Below are positions 42,974-51,401 of a DNA stretch of 64,000 nucleotides, piece after piece (position 1 is the first letter of the stretch; each line of letters begins with the position of its first letter). The notes under the pieces are model-generated. The model saw nothing but the letters and a program-made list of their open reading frames with translations. It ran no database searches and was not told where the DNA came from. The DNA comes from CATOSK01 sp963665735 (GTDB taxonomy: Bacteria > Chloroflexota > Dehalococcoidia > Lucifugimonadales > UBA3495): positions 124,001-188,000 of the forward strand of contig OY762444.1 in the NCBI GenBank assembly GCA_963665735.1, given 5' to 3'. The position numbers and the translations under genes are program-made.

Positions 42974-44302
42974 ATGCCCGCCGCCCAAACCGAACTGGCC
43001 CGCTACCTGGAAACCACCCCCAAGTCCCGCGCCCTCTGGGAAGACGCCCTCAGCTACCTCCCCGGCGGCGACAGCCGCAACTCCATCTTCTGGAAACCCT
43101 ACCCCATCTTCATCGAATCCGCCTCCGGCTGCCACGTCATTGACGCCGACGGCAACGACCGCCTCGACTTCATCAACACCATGACCACCATGATTCTGGG
43201 CCACGGCCCGGCTGAAGTAATCGAAGCCGTCACCGGCCAGTTGAGCCGCGGCCTGGCCTACAACGGCCCCAGCCCCCACCAGGTGCGGTTGGCCCGGCTC
43301 CTCTGCGACCGCGTTCCTTCCTTCGACTTGGTGCGGTTTACCAACTCCGGCACCGAGGCCACCCTGAACACCCTGCGCGCCGCCCGCGCCTTCACCGGCA
43401 AGACTCGTTTCGCCAAAGTGGAAGGCGGCTACCACGGCACCCACGACGCCGTCAGCGTCAGCGTCCGGGTTGACCCCGCCGCCGCCGGTGAGCCTGACCG
43501 GCCCATACCCGTTCCCAACAGCGCCGGCCTCTCCGAGAACGTGGAGCGCGACGTGGTAATCGTACCCTTCAACGAGACCGAGACGGCGGCCCGCATCCTG
43601 GAAGAAAACCGGGCTGACCTGGCCGCTGTGATTGTTGAGCCGGTGCTGGGGTCGGTGGGGATGCTGCCGGCAACGCCGGAGTTTCTGACCATGCTGCGGG
43701 ACTTCACCACCGCCAACGGCATCATCCTGATTTTCGACGAAGTAATCAGCTACCGGGTGGCCCCCGGCGGCGCGCAGGAATACTACGGCATCACCCCCGA
43801 CCTGACCTCCCTGGGCAAGATTGTCGGCGGCGGCTTTCCCGTGGGTGCCTTCGGCGGGCGCGAGGACATCATGGCCCAGTACGACCCCACCCAGGGGCCG
43901 AAGGTTTACCACGCCGGCACCTTCAACGCCAACCCCGTCACCATGCTGGCCGGCGCCGTCACCCTGGAATCGCTGACCCCCCAGGTTTACCGCGACCTGT
44001 CCCAAAACGCTGAGCGGTTGCGTCAGGGAATCAACGACATTTGCCAGGAAACGGAAACCCCGGCGCAAGTCACCGGGCTGGGTTCCTTATTCGGCGTCCA
44101 CTTCACCCCCGGCCCCATCAACAACTACCGTGACATCGCCGCTGGCGACGCCGGATTGAAAGAACATACTTTCCTGGGCCTGCTCAACGAAGGCATCCTG
44201 ACGGCCCCCAACGTAGTCGGCGCCCTGTCCACCGCCATCGGCGACCCCGAAATTGACGAATTTCTAACCGCCTTCCGCCGTGTCTTGGAACGCCGCCCCT
44301 AA
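42974..44302 (+). CDS. Class III aminotransferase (glutamate-1-semialdehyde aminomutase-like)
   Basis: PLP enzyme of 442 residues. YLPGGDSRNSIFW near residue 28, FTNSGTEATLNTLRAAR near 118, IFDEVISYR near 253 and the PLP lysine in LTSLGKIVGGGFPVGAFGG near 280 are the hallmarks of the GSAM/omega-aminotransferase group. AAGGAG at 42961 sets ATG 42974; the longer ORF upstream is repeat sequence. A role in haem synthesis would need hemA nearby, which is absent; it could equally be an amino-acid or amine transaminase. Confidence 0.88.
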   Translation: MPAAQTELARYLETTPKSRALWEDALSYLPGGDSRNSIFWKPYPIFIESASGCHVIDADGNDRLDFINTMTTMILGHGPAEVIEAVTGQLSRGLAYNGPSPHQVRLARLLCDRVPSFDLVRFTNSGTEATLNTLRAARAFTGKTRFAKVEGGYHGTHDAVSVSVRVDPAAAGEPDRPIPVPNSAGLSENVERDVVIVPFNETETAARILEENRADLAAVIVEPVLGSVGMLPATPEFLTMLRDFTTANGIILIFDEVISYRVAPGGAQEYYGITPDLTSLGKIVGGGFPVGAFGGREDIMAQYDPTQGPKVYHAGTFNANPVTMLAGAVTLESLTPQVYRDLSQNAERLRQGINDICQETETPAQVTGLGSLFGVHFTPGPINNYRDIAAGDAGLKEHTFLGLLNEGILTAPNVVGALSTAIGDPEIDEFLTAFRRVLERRP

Positions 44303-44328
44303 CCCGGCGGAAAAACTCTCCCTGTCCA

Positions 44329-44623
44329 ACCCGTCACACCGGCGAAGGCCAGTATCCAAGACTCCACGCGCGCAAAGATGACTAGCCCGACAAACCCGCC
44401 GTATGGGAAAGGCCAACAAAATCCCCTCCCCCTTGCATTCGCCCGTCATTCCCGCGAAAGCGGGAATCCAACTCCCTCCCTTTTGAAGAGGAAAGGTCAG
44501 CATAGGGGTAAGAGCCCAAAAGTCCCTTCCCCCTGGGAGGGGGAAGGTTAGGAAGGGGGTCGAACCCCCAAGACGATAGAATCCCTCAACGTCGTAGGGG
44601 CGGGTTTCAAACCCGCCCCTACA
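44329..44623. repeat. Nested repeat cluster (A, A2 inside B, B, D)
   Basis: A diverged family A copy (44329-44364); a family B copy (about 44420-44510) interrupted by an A2 copy (44443-44475); an intact family B (44521-44564); and a family D palindrome (44593-44623). The 400-base gap 44303-44702 has no gene. Confidence 0.8.
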
Positions 44624-44702
44624 TCTTGGCCTGTCAACACTTCACGGGAACCGGGCAACCATCCGGCAAAAACCCGGCGCATCCCGTAGCGATAGACCCG
44701 AT

Positions 44703-45032
44703 TCAGTCCACCGGCGGGCGCTTCTCCCACTTTTCCGGCGGCGGATACACCGGCGTAGCCAACCGCCGCACGTTTTCCGTCGCGAACCAATCGGCGCACT
44801 CTTCCCGCCATTTCAGGTAATGCGGCGCGGCCCGGTGCGCTTCCACCGCCGCGTCGTCCTGGTAAACCTCGAAAAGGTGCAGCCGGTTCTCGTCCTCGTT
44901 GTCCTGGAGAACGTCGAACCGCAGGCAACCCGGCTCATCGTTGTTGGAACCGCGGGCATCCCCCAGCATGGACGCCATGAACTGGTCCTTGAAACCGGGC
45001 TTGATGTTGATGGTAACAATCAGGGCAATCAA
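44703..45032 (-). CDS. ABM-domain protein (putative quinol monooxygenase)
   Basis: A 109-residue dimeric ferredoxin-like protein: MIALIVTINIKPGFKDQFM at the start, then EPGCLRFDVLQDNEDENRLHLFEVYQDDAAVEAHRAAPHYLKW, the classic antibiotic-biosynthesis monooxygenase pattern with the His-rich helix. YgiN-type quinol monooxygenases and cofactor-free oxygenases share it. The substrate is unknown. It is divergent from the DUF3696 ATPase gene. Confidence 0.88.
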   Translation of the reverse strand: MIALIVTINIKPGFKDQFMASMLGDARGSNNDEPGCLRFDVLQDNEDENRLHLFEVYQDDAAVEAHRAAPHYLKWREECADWFATENVRRLATPVYPPPEKWEKRPPVD

Positions 45033-45305
45033 ACCGCCACCTCTGCAAAAAATTTCGGCCCCGGCAGGCCAACGCCATTATAGCCAACCCCCCGCCACCA
45101 GCACAACCGCGCCATGACGGTAGCCTGCCGGCGGAATGTCGGGCCGTCTCGTGTCAACATACGAGGCTCTTTCAACTTGCTTGTCCAAATTGTTATACAA
45201 TGGGAACAAGTGAACCTCCGTTAGGGATGCTAACCCAGTTCAAGGTTCCCCCACCTCCTAATGTCTCTACCCGGTAGGCAACCCTGGACGTTTGGAGAGC
45301 CACCT

Positions 45306-46619
45306 ATGTTGACTAACCTCCGACTCCAAAATTTCAAGTCCTGGGAAGACACCGGGGACATCCCCCTGAAACCCATAACGGCCTTCTTCGGTACCAACAG
45401 CTCGGGCAAGTCCAGCCTGCTGCAAGCCCTGTTGCTCCTGAAACAAACCGCTGAGTCCTCAGACCGCGGCGCGATCTTCCACTTCGGCGACCCGGGAAGT
45501 TATGCAGACTTGGGTGACTTCCCCAGTGTCGTCCATGGTCATAACACCGACCGTCCCTTGGGCATTTCTCTCGACTGGACCGACGAGGAACCCTTGGAAG
45601 TAAGGAATACCATCACCAGTCACCGGGTTGCCCATAGCAAGGATTTGGGGTTTCAAGTTACCTCCAGCACAGGAGGTCTCGGTTCACGTCAGCTAACCGT
45701 CGTAAACGAAATGTCGTACAAGGTGGGCGACGCCGTGTTCGGAATGCGCCGCTCGGACGTAGGAACCTACGCGCCCTTCACCGATGCTCGAAATTTCAGG
45801 TTATTGCGCCGCCGGGGAAGACCTGTTGATTTTGATTCTTTGTCCAAATGCTACGGTTTTCCGCCGACTGTCCGCGCGAGTTACCGGAACGCCGATTTTC
45901 TTTCTGACCTGGAATTCAGTCTTGAACAATGTTTGGACAACATCAACTACCTCGGGCCGTTGCGCGCCTATCCCAAGCGCGCATACCTTTGGCCGGGTAT
46001 CCAACCAACGGATGTTGGACAGATGGGCGAGTTGGTTGTTGGGGCATTGCTCGCCGCCGGCGAATGGGGTCAAGAGACCAACCCCTTCGGTTCAAATCGC
46101 CGTGTGTCCCTTGAACAGTACGTTGCCTATTGCCTGAAAGAACTGGGTCTGATTCACGATTTCCGTATCGAACTCATCGCGGAGGGCAACCGCCTGTTCC
46201 AGGTTAAAGTTCGCAAGTCCCGCGAAGCTCCCGAAGTCCTCTTAACCGATGTGGGCTTCGGTGTCTCCCAAGTCCTTCCGGCCATCGTACTTTGCTTTTA
46301 CGTCCCCGAAGGCTCTACCATCATCCTGGAACAACCCGAAATTCACCTCCACCCCACTGCCCAATCCGGCTTGGCCGACGTATTCATTGACGCCATCCAG
46401 AAACGTAAAGTCCAGATAATCATAGAAAGCCACAGCGAGCACCTGCTGCAAAGACTCCAACGCCGCATCGCCGAAAAGAAAATATCCCATGAAGACGTCG
46501 GCTTGTACTTCTGCACCCCCGGCGATGGCTCATCACAACTGGCGACCCTCCAACTCGACCCCTATGGCAACATTGCCAACTGGCCCAAGGACTTTTCGGA
46601 GACCAATTCGGTGAAATAA
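45306..46619 (+). CDS. AAA/ABC-type ATPase with DUF3696 C-terminus
   Basis: A 437-residue SMC-like ATPase. MLTNLRLQNFKSWEDTGDIPL opens the RecF-like lobe, Walker A is GTNSSGKSSLLQALLLL (residues 27-43), the signature-like LTDVGFGVSQVLP lies near 322, Walker B IILEQPEIHLHP near 347 and a switch His in IIESHSEHLLQRLQRRI near 380. The last part matches DUF3696. Such ATPases often partner nucleases in bacterial defence. GGAG at 45294 supports ATG 45306. A PIN nuclease gene follows directly. The locus is less GC-rich than its surroundings. Confidence 0.88.
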   Translation: MLTNLRLQNFKSWEDTGDIPLKPITAFFGTNSSGKSSLLQALLLLKQTAESSDRGAIFHFGDPGSYADLGDFPSVVHGHNTDRPLGISLDWTDEEPLEVRNTITSHRVAHSKDLGFQVTSSTGGLGSRQLTVVNEMSYKVGDAVFGMRRSDVGTYAPFTDARNFRLLRRRGRPVDFDSLSKCYGFPPTVRASYRNADFLSDLEFSLEQCLDNINYLGPLRAYPKRAYLWPGIQPTDVGQMGELVVGALLAAGEWGQETNPFGSNRRVSLEQYVAYCLKELGLIHDFRIELIAEGNRLFQVKVRKSREAPEVLLTDVGFGVSQVLPAIVLCFYVPEGSTIILEQPEIHLHPTAQSGLADVFIDAIQKRKVQIIIESHSEHLLQRLQRRIAEKKISHEDVGLYFCTPGDGSSQLATLQLDPYGNIANWPKDFSETNSVK

Positions 46620-46662
46620 CCGCCATGAGCGAAGCCGCCATCCAACGGCGCCAAGCCGCCCA

Positions 46663-47167
46663 ATGATTATCCCCGCGCTGGAGGTTGTCATGGACACCAA
46701 CGTCGCCGTCACCGCTGAACGGCGACCAAACTCCCCAAGCTGACCTTGAGTGCATCCACGCCTGTATAACCGCGTTGCGGGAAATCCAAGACGGACGCAT
46801 ATTGTTGTTGGATGACCAGGACTTGATACTACAAGAGTACCGGAACAACCTGGGCAGGCCGTCGGGCCAACCCGGCCCTGGCTACAGGTTCATGGTCTGG
46901 CTGTGGCAAAACCACCAAACCCCGGAACGCTGCCGAATAGTCCCTATAACCCCTAACCCTGGACGAGGATTCGCCGAATTCCCCAAAGACCCGTCCCTGG
47001 CCCAATTCGACCCCGACGACCGCAAGTTCGTGGCCGTCGCCTTAGCCAGCCAAACCAACCCCCAAATCCTGAACGCTACTGACACCGACTGGTATGACCA
47101 CCATCAAGCTCTCTCCCGAAACGACGTAAATGTAACCTTCCTATGCCCCGGCTTGATGAACGGTTGA
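46663..47167 (+). pseudogene. Frameshifted PIN-domain nuclease
   Basis: Reading from ATG 46663 gives MIIPALEVVMDTNVAVTA, the start of a PIN domain, and then a stop at 46741. From 46718 the next frame continues NGDQTPQADLECIHACITAL... to 47167, with DDQDLILQEY, FDPDDRKFVAVALAS and NATDTDW, which are the remaining PIN motifs (Asp clusters). Dropping one base near 46717 joins both parts into one domain of about 167 residues. PIN proteins cut RNA, often as toxins. The gene lies 43 bases after the DUF3696 ATPase; a 13-codon reading frame (46625-46666) overlaps its start. It may be inactivated, use frameshifting, or contain a sequencing error. Confidence 0.75.
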
Positions 47168-47239
47168 AAACATTGCCTATCCCATTTCCTTTTCCACCTT
47201 CCTTGCCCTGAATTCGTGCCGGCCCAAGGCCACCAATTC

Positions 47240-48400
47240 CTAACCCCCGTCGCCGTTCCCCGCCGGACTTGGGTCGCCGGCCACCGCCGCAAACCGTTCC
47301 GGCGCAGACTCCGCGATGGGAACCTCCGTTGCACCGTTGACAATCAAATCCGCCACTGCCTTGCCCATGCCCGGACTCAACAAAATCCCCTTGCGGCCGG
47401 CCCCGGTAGCCAGGTAAACATTGTCCCAGCCTGGCGCCTTCCCGATAATCGGCAGCCAGTCCGGCGTCACCGGGCGCAGGCAGGCCGTATGCAGCGCCAG
47501 CCGCGCCTGCTCCAGCCCCGGAAAAATCCGCACGGCCCTTTGGATGATGGACTGCCGCGCCGATTCGCTGGGTTCCTTGTCGAAACCCTGCCATTCCTCG
47601 GTAGTCCCGCACCACACCAGCCCGTCGGGTTTGGCGTACAGCGACCCGCCGCCGCCGGACAGGTCATATCGCAGCCGCTCCCCCGAATACTCCAGCCGCA
47701 GCGTCTCCCCTTTTAACGGCTCCACCGGAATGGAAACGTCCAGCCACGTCTCCGCTTGTCGCGACCACGGCCCCGCCGCCAGCGCCAGGCAATCGCAATC
47801 AATTCGACCGTCGCCCATCAAGACCCCCGCCGCTCCGCCGCCGCTCACCGCCAAGCCGTGCACCGACCCCGACCGGAACTCCACGCCCAACCGTTCCGCC
47901 GCCGTCGCCAACGCCAGGGTGTATTGGTAGCTGTCCACCGCCCCGTTGCCGTTGCATAACAGGCCGCCGACAATTTCCGACGAAACCCCCGGCTCCAACT
48001 CCAACGCCTCTTCCCGCGTCAGCAGTTGCGCCGAAAATCCTTCTACTCCCGCCGCAAAAATTCCCCGCGATTCTTCCAACTGCCCCAATTCCTCGGCGTC
48101 AAAGGCGACTTTCAACAGCGACACAATCCGCCCTTGGTAGGCCACCCCGGACGCCTCCACCAAGCTGCCGAACTGCTCCAGGTGCATCCGGTAGGACTCC
48201 ATCGCCAGCGCGCCCAGCGGCCCCGGAATCTGCGCCCCTTCCAACGGGTTCAACCCCCCGGAGGCGAACCCCGACGCCTGGGTTCCGATCCCTTCCCGTT
48301 CAATGACCGTGGACTTGACCCCGGCCAACGCCAGGTGGTACGCCACCGAGCAGCCGGCAACCCCACCGCCAACGATTACTACGTCCCTGTTGTCCGCCAT
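47240..48400 (-). CDS. FAD-dependent amino-acid oxidase (glycine oxidase/DAO-like)
   Basis: A 386-residue DAO-family flavoprotein: Rossmann motif VVIVGGGVAGCSVAYHLALAG at residues 7-27, ERE near 36, ASGFASGGLNPLEG near 42, LRPVTPDWLPIIGKAPG near 310 and the C-terminal YLATGAGRKGILLSPGMGKAVADLI. It oxidises the amine of glycine, sarcosine or a D-amino acid to an imine. There is no thiO/thiG context to support thiamine synthesis. ATG 48400 is preceded by GGAGGCT. Confidence 0.9.
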   Translation of the reverse strand: MADNRDVVIVGGGVAGCSVAYHLALAGVKSTVIEREGIGTQASGFASGGLNPLEGAQIPGPLGALAMESYRMHLEQFGSLVEASGVAYQGRIVSLLKVAFDAEELGQLEESRGIFAAGVEGFSAQLLTREEALELEPGVSSEIVGGLLCNGNGAVDSYQYTLALATAAERLGVEFRSGSVHGLAVSGGGAAGVLMGDGRIDCDCLALAAGPWSRQAETWLDVSIPVEPLKGETLRLEYSGERLRYDLSGGGGSLYAKPDGLVWCGTTEEWQGFDKEPSESARQSIIQRAVRIFPGLEQARLALHTACLRPVTPDWLPIIGKAPGWDNVYLATGAGRKGILLSPGMGKAVADLIVNGATEVPIAESAPERFAAVAGDPSPAGNGDGG

Positions 48401-48441
48401 ATCAGCCTCCTGAATATCCTTGGCTCTTTCCCCAATTCATA

Positions 48442-48718
48442 CCCGTCATTCCGGCGTAGGCCGGAATCCAGAACTCCCTCCCCTATTCGGCAGGACGATT
48501 GCAAAGTAGGGGCTCATGGCCGTCCTGTCCGTAACATGGACGTTTGGTTGGTGGCATGGACATTCCTGTCCGTGGCATTGGTATCCACACCTTGCAATCG
48601 TCCTGCCCTATTCGGGGGAAGGGTGAAGTGGGGGTAAATCCCGCCGTCAACCCGGCGCGGGCCGGAATCCAGTCCCTTTCCCTTTGACGCCGGAAATTCC
48701 GCACGGGGGTGACCCCTA
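48442..48718. repeat. Family A, family C-interrupted B, A and B copies
   Basis: Family A (48442-48477); family B (48478-48645) whose hairpin loop is split by the family C element at 48491-48605; a diverged family A (48642-48676); and a diverged B (48677-48718). The 375-base gap 48401-48775 holds no gene; a TAAAAT box lies at 48733. Confidence 0.8.
48491..48605. mobile_element. Family C element, copy 3 (MITE-like, 115 bp, with target duplication)
   Basis: Ends CAGGACGATTGCAAAGT and ACCTTGCAATCGTCCTG are near-perfect inverted repeats. The 10-base sequence CCCTATTCGG occurs directly before (48481-48490) and directly after (48606-48615) the element, an exact target duplication. The element sits inside a family B hairpin, which becomes whole if the element and one duplicate are removed. 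No coding capacity. The transposase that moves it is not in the window. Confidence 0.8.
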
Positions 48719-48775
48719 ACCCCATTTCCCGTTAAAATACACCAACAACCACTTCCACCAAGAAAGGCCCCAACC

Positions 48776-49021
48776 ATGCCGATTTACGAATACTACTGCC
48801 CCAAGTGCAACGTCGAGTTTGAGGCCCTGCGCCCGGCATCCAAGGCCAGCGAACCCGCCGAATGCAAGACCTGCGGCCAACCCGCCGAGCGGCAGTTATC
48901 CACCTTTTCCTTCAAGTCCAACACCTTCACCGCCCCCAAGCTCAAGCCGGCCACCAGTCCCCGCCGTAGCTACACCGCCAACGAAAACTCCGAAACCCCG
49001 GCCGGCCCCGACAATCCCTAG
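48776..49021 (+). CDS. FmdB-type zinc ribbon protein
   Basis: An 81-residue protein with the FmdB/CxxC_CxxC domain: MPIYEYYCPKCNVEFEAL at the start and CKTCGQPAERQLS near residue 35, then a low-complexity Ser/Pro/Lys-rich tail. Described originally as a regulator candidate in the formamidase region, the family is mostly of unknown role. AAAGG precedes the start. Its TAG stop overlaps the stop of the convergent DUF971 gene within CTAG at 49018-49021. Confidence 0.88.
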   Translation: MPIYEYYCPKCNVEFEALRPASKASEPAECKTCGQPAERQLSTFSFKSNTFTAPKLKPATSPRRSYTANENSETPAGPDNP

Positions 49022-49353
49022 CCGCCGCTGGCCGCCCGTTGCTGGTTGCAAGCGATGCAGGTGCATTGCGCCCGCAGAAAGGTAAAAGGGTATATCCCGG
49101 TGTAGTGAGCGTCGCTCCATAGAAACTGCAAGGCGTAATTCCCCACCTGCATCTGGTCAATGGCCCGCACGTCCGCCGGCACCGAATCCGGGTCCAGGCG
49201 CGGCCGGCCGGTCATTTCCTCGACGCAGTTGGCGCACCGGCACCGCAGCCGCAACAGCCGGTGGGGATAAATGCTCCGGTGCCCGTCATCCCAAATAATG
49301 ATGATGTGGTTCCCGGATATGTCCACTTCCGCCGGCTTGACTATCTCTTCCAT
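49018..49353 (-). CDS. DUF971 protein (gamma-butyrobetaine hydroxylase N-terminal-like)
   Basis: A 111-residue protein: VDISGNHIIIIWDDGHRSIYPHRLLRLRC, then RCRCANCVEEMTG and a C-terminal LQFLWSDAHYTGIYPFTFLRAQC. This is the DUF971 fold found alone or at the N-terminus of butyrobetaine dioxygenases and near Fe-S carrier genes (ApbC/Mrp). Cys residues may bind a metal. ATG 49353 is chosen; the longer ORF upstream is repeat-derived. It is convergent with fmdB. Confidence 0.87.
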   Translation of the reverse strand: MEEIVKPAEVDISGNHIIIIWDDGHRSIYPHRLLRLRCRCANCVEEMTGRPRLDPDSVPADVRAIDQMQVGNYALQFLWSDAHYTGIYPFTFLRAQCTCIACNQQRAASGG

Positions 49354-49372
49354 ACTTAGGAACAATCTCACA

Positions 49373-49533
49373 AGTCCCTTCCCCCTTGACGGGGGAAGGT
49401 TAGGATGGGGGTGAAAATCCTTCCATATTGTACCCGTCATTCCGGCGTAGGCCGGAATCCAGAAATCCCCACCAACACCAACCTCGGCCCCCCGAATAAC
49501 CGTCATTCCCGCGAAAGCGGGAATCCACATCCC
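49373..49533. repeat. Family B, A and A2 copies
   Basis: Family B (49373-49417), family A (49433-49468) and an A2 copy (49499-49533). The last supplies the final codons and TGA stop of the TPP enzyme gene. Confidence 0.8.
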
Positions 49534-51269
49534 CCGCCCACAACATCGCCCGCCAACACTCCAGGCCGAAACCTACTACCCCCCGGCGGCCCCTGCACCT
49601 CGGCCAGCCGCGCCGGACGGGGCATTTCATCCGGGTCCGTCGGTATCTCGATTATGCTCGGCCCATCGGCGTTCAACGCCGCCGTCAGCGCGTCCCCGAT
49701 GTCCTCCGGGCGGTCAACGTAGAAGCCCGTCCCCCCGAACAACTCGGCGTACTTGTCATAACGCGGGTTGTTGGTGTCCGCCCCCACGTACCGCTCATTG
49801 AAGGCATAACGCTGGTACGCCTTCTCCGACCCCCAGCAGCCGTTGTTCATCACCACCGACACCAGTTTCAGCCCGTAACGCACCGCCGTCTCAAATTCTT
49901 GAGCGTTGAACAGGAAACCGCCGTCGCCGTTGAAGTTGATAACCGGCCTTTCCGGGGCAGCGAACTTGGCCCCGATGGACGCCGGGAAACTGAAACCCAG
50001 TCCACCCAAATCCAGCGCCATAATCAGGCTGCGCGGCTGGTAGTAATTCAGCCGGTCTTGCCCGAAATTCGGCGCCAGCCCCGCGTCCAGGGCGATGATC
50101 GCGTCCCGGGGCATGACCTTCCGCAGCTCGGCGTAAACCCGCTGCGGCTTGATGGGGTCGCCTTCCAACCGCCCTTCGTCTTGCAGCCGCCGCTCCCGCC
50201 GGGCGTACCAGTCGCCAATCTCCGACACCCAGGACGGGTTGGGCCGCGGCTCCGCCTCCCGCACCTTTTCGATGATGTCCTCCAGCACCGCCTTGGCATC
50301 GCCTTCGATACCCACTTCCACCGGGTAGTTGCGCCCGATTTCGTTGGGGTCAATCTCTATCTGCACGATGCGAGCGTCCGCTTGCACGAAACGGTTGTCA
50401 AAGAAGGTCGTGGACTGCCCCAGCCGCGTTCCTGCCGCCAGGACAACGTCCGCCTGCCGGATGGCCTCAATCCCTTCCTCCGATCCCAGCCGGCCCAGGT
50501 GTCCCAGGTAGTTGGGATGGTCGTTGGGCACCGCGTCCGCCCGCCCGTAGGAAGTGACAATGGCCGCCCCCAGCAGTTCCGCCAGCCGGCCAACCTCTTC
50601 GTGGGCCATGCTCCACTCGATGCCGCCCCCGGCCAGAATCACCGGCCGTTGCGCCGAAAGCAGCGTCGCCGCCGCCTTGTCCACCAGGTTGCGGTCGCCC
50701 CGCGCCCGGGTCTGCCCCGTCCGGTAGGCGTCCGGCGGCAGCAGGTCAACGTCAATTTCCGCCCCTGGCAGCAAGTCCCGGGGAATGTCTATCAACACCG
50801 GCCCCATCTTTCCCGACGTCGCCACCCGGAAGGCTTGCCGCAGCGCATCCGGCAGTCTTTCTATCTTGTTGATGGGAAAGCTGGCCTTGGTGATGGGCCG
50901 GAACAGCGAAACCTGGTCAAATTCCTGGGTGGAGTCCCGGTACTGATGGTCCCGCGATGCCGACGGAGCCAGCACCACCACCGGCGAATGGGCCACGTAG
51001 GCCGACGCAATCCCGTAGGTCAGGTTCAGCACCCCCGGCCCGTTGGTCGCCAGGCAAACCGACGGCGCCCCGGCGATGCGGCTGAAACCGTCGGCCATCA
51101 GCGCCGCCCCCTGCTCGTGCCGCACCCCGACAAACTCGATGTCCGTCCGGTCATAAAGGGGGTCTAAAATGTCTAGGAACGACGACCCCACAATCCCGAA
51201 AATCTTGGTTACGCCTTCCTGCCTCAGCAGCTCAATCACCGCTTCCCCGGCGTTCATCCGTTGCGCCAC
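49503..51269 (-). CDS. Thiamine-diphosphate enzyme (acetolactate synthase-like)
   Basis: A 588-residue ThDP enzyme of the acetolactate synthase/sulphoacetaldehyde acetyltransferase/oxalyl-CoA decarboxylase family. The N-terminal PYR domain has FGIVGSSFLDIL near residue 24 and the catalytic Glu in GVRHEQGAALMADGFSR near 50; a central domain binds cofactor; the C-terminal PP domain has GDGGFLFNAQEFETAVRYG...MNN near 445-472. GTG 51269 with GAGG 7 bases upstream fits best (ATG 51257 is the alternative). The last residues GFPLSRE and the stop are encoded by an A2 repeat. The reaction cannot be decided from motifs alone. Confidence 0.88.
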   Translation of the reverse strand: MAQRMNAGEAVIELLRQEGVTKIFGIVGSSFLDILDPLYDRTDIEFVGVRHEQGAALMADGFSRIAGAPSVCLATNGPGVLNLTYGIASAYVAHSPVVVLAPSASRDHQYRDSTQEFDQVSLFRPITKASFPINKIERLPDALRQAFRVATSGKMGPVLIDIPRDLLPGAEIDVDLLPPDAYRTGQTRARGDRNLVDKAAATLLSAQRPVILAGGGIEWSMAHEEVGRLAELLGAAIVTSYGRADAVPNDHPNYLGHLGRLGSEEGIEAIRQADVVLAAGTRLGQSTTFFDNRFVQADARIVQIEIDPNEIGRNYPVEVGIEGDAKAVLEDIIEKVREAEPRPNPSWVSEIGDWYARRERRLQDEGRLEGDPIKPQRVYAELRKVMPRDAIIALDAGLAPNFGQDRLNYYQPRSLIMALDLGGLGFSFPASIGAKFAAPERPVINFNGDGGFLFNAQEFETAVRYGLKLVSVVMNNGCWGSEKAYQRYAFNERYVGADTNNPRYDKYAELFGGTGFYVDRPEDIGDALTAALNADGPSIIEIPTDPDEMPRPARLAEVQGPPGGSRFRPGVLAGDVVGGGCGFPLSRE

Positions 51270-51341
51270 CGTCCAACCTCCCTTGACAAGACTGGAAGAA
51301 AACTCTCCGCAGTTTAACACACCGCCCCAAGTCAAAAATCC

Positions 51342-51370
51342 TTGACACCATGCTAACCCCCCGGCAAAAT
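51342..51370 (+). promoter_or_regulatory. Sigma-70-type promoter of the VOC gene
   Basis: TTGACA (51342-51347), 17-base spacer, CAAAAT (51365-51370), with AAGGAG 12 bases before ATG 51402. Confidence 0.6.
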
Positions 51371-51401
51371 TTCCGGCACATTCCGCCCAAGGAGAAATGA
51401 A

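Noticed and set aside
49354..49530. Longer DUF971 protein starting in repeat sequence (49530)
   Set aside because: The extra residues (WIPAFAGMT-type) are translated from family A and B repeats and occur next to many unrelated genes.
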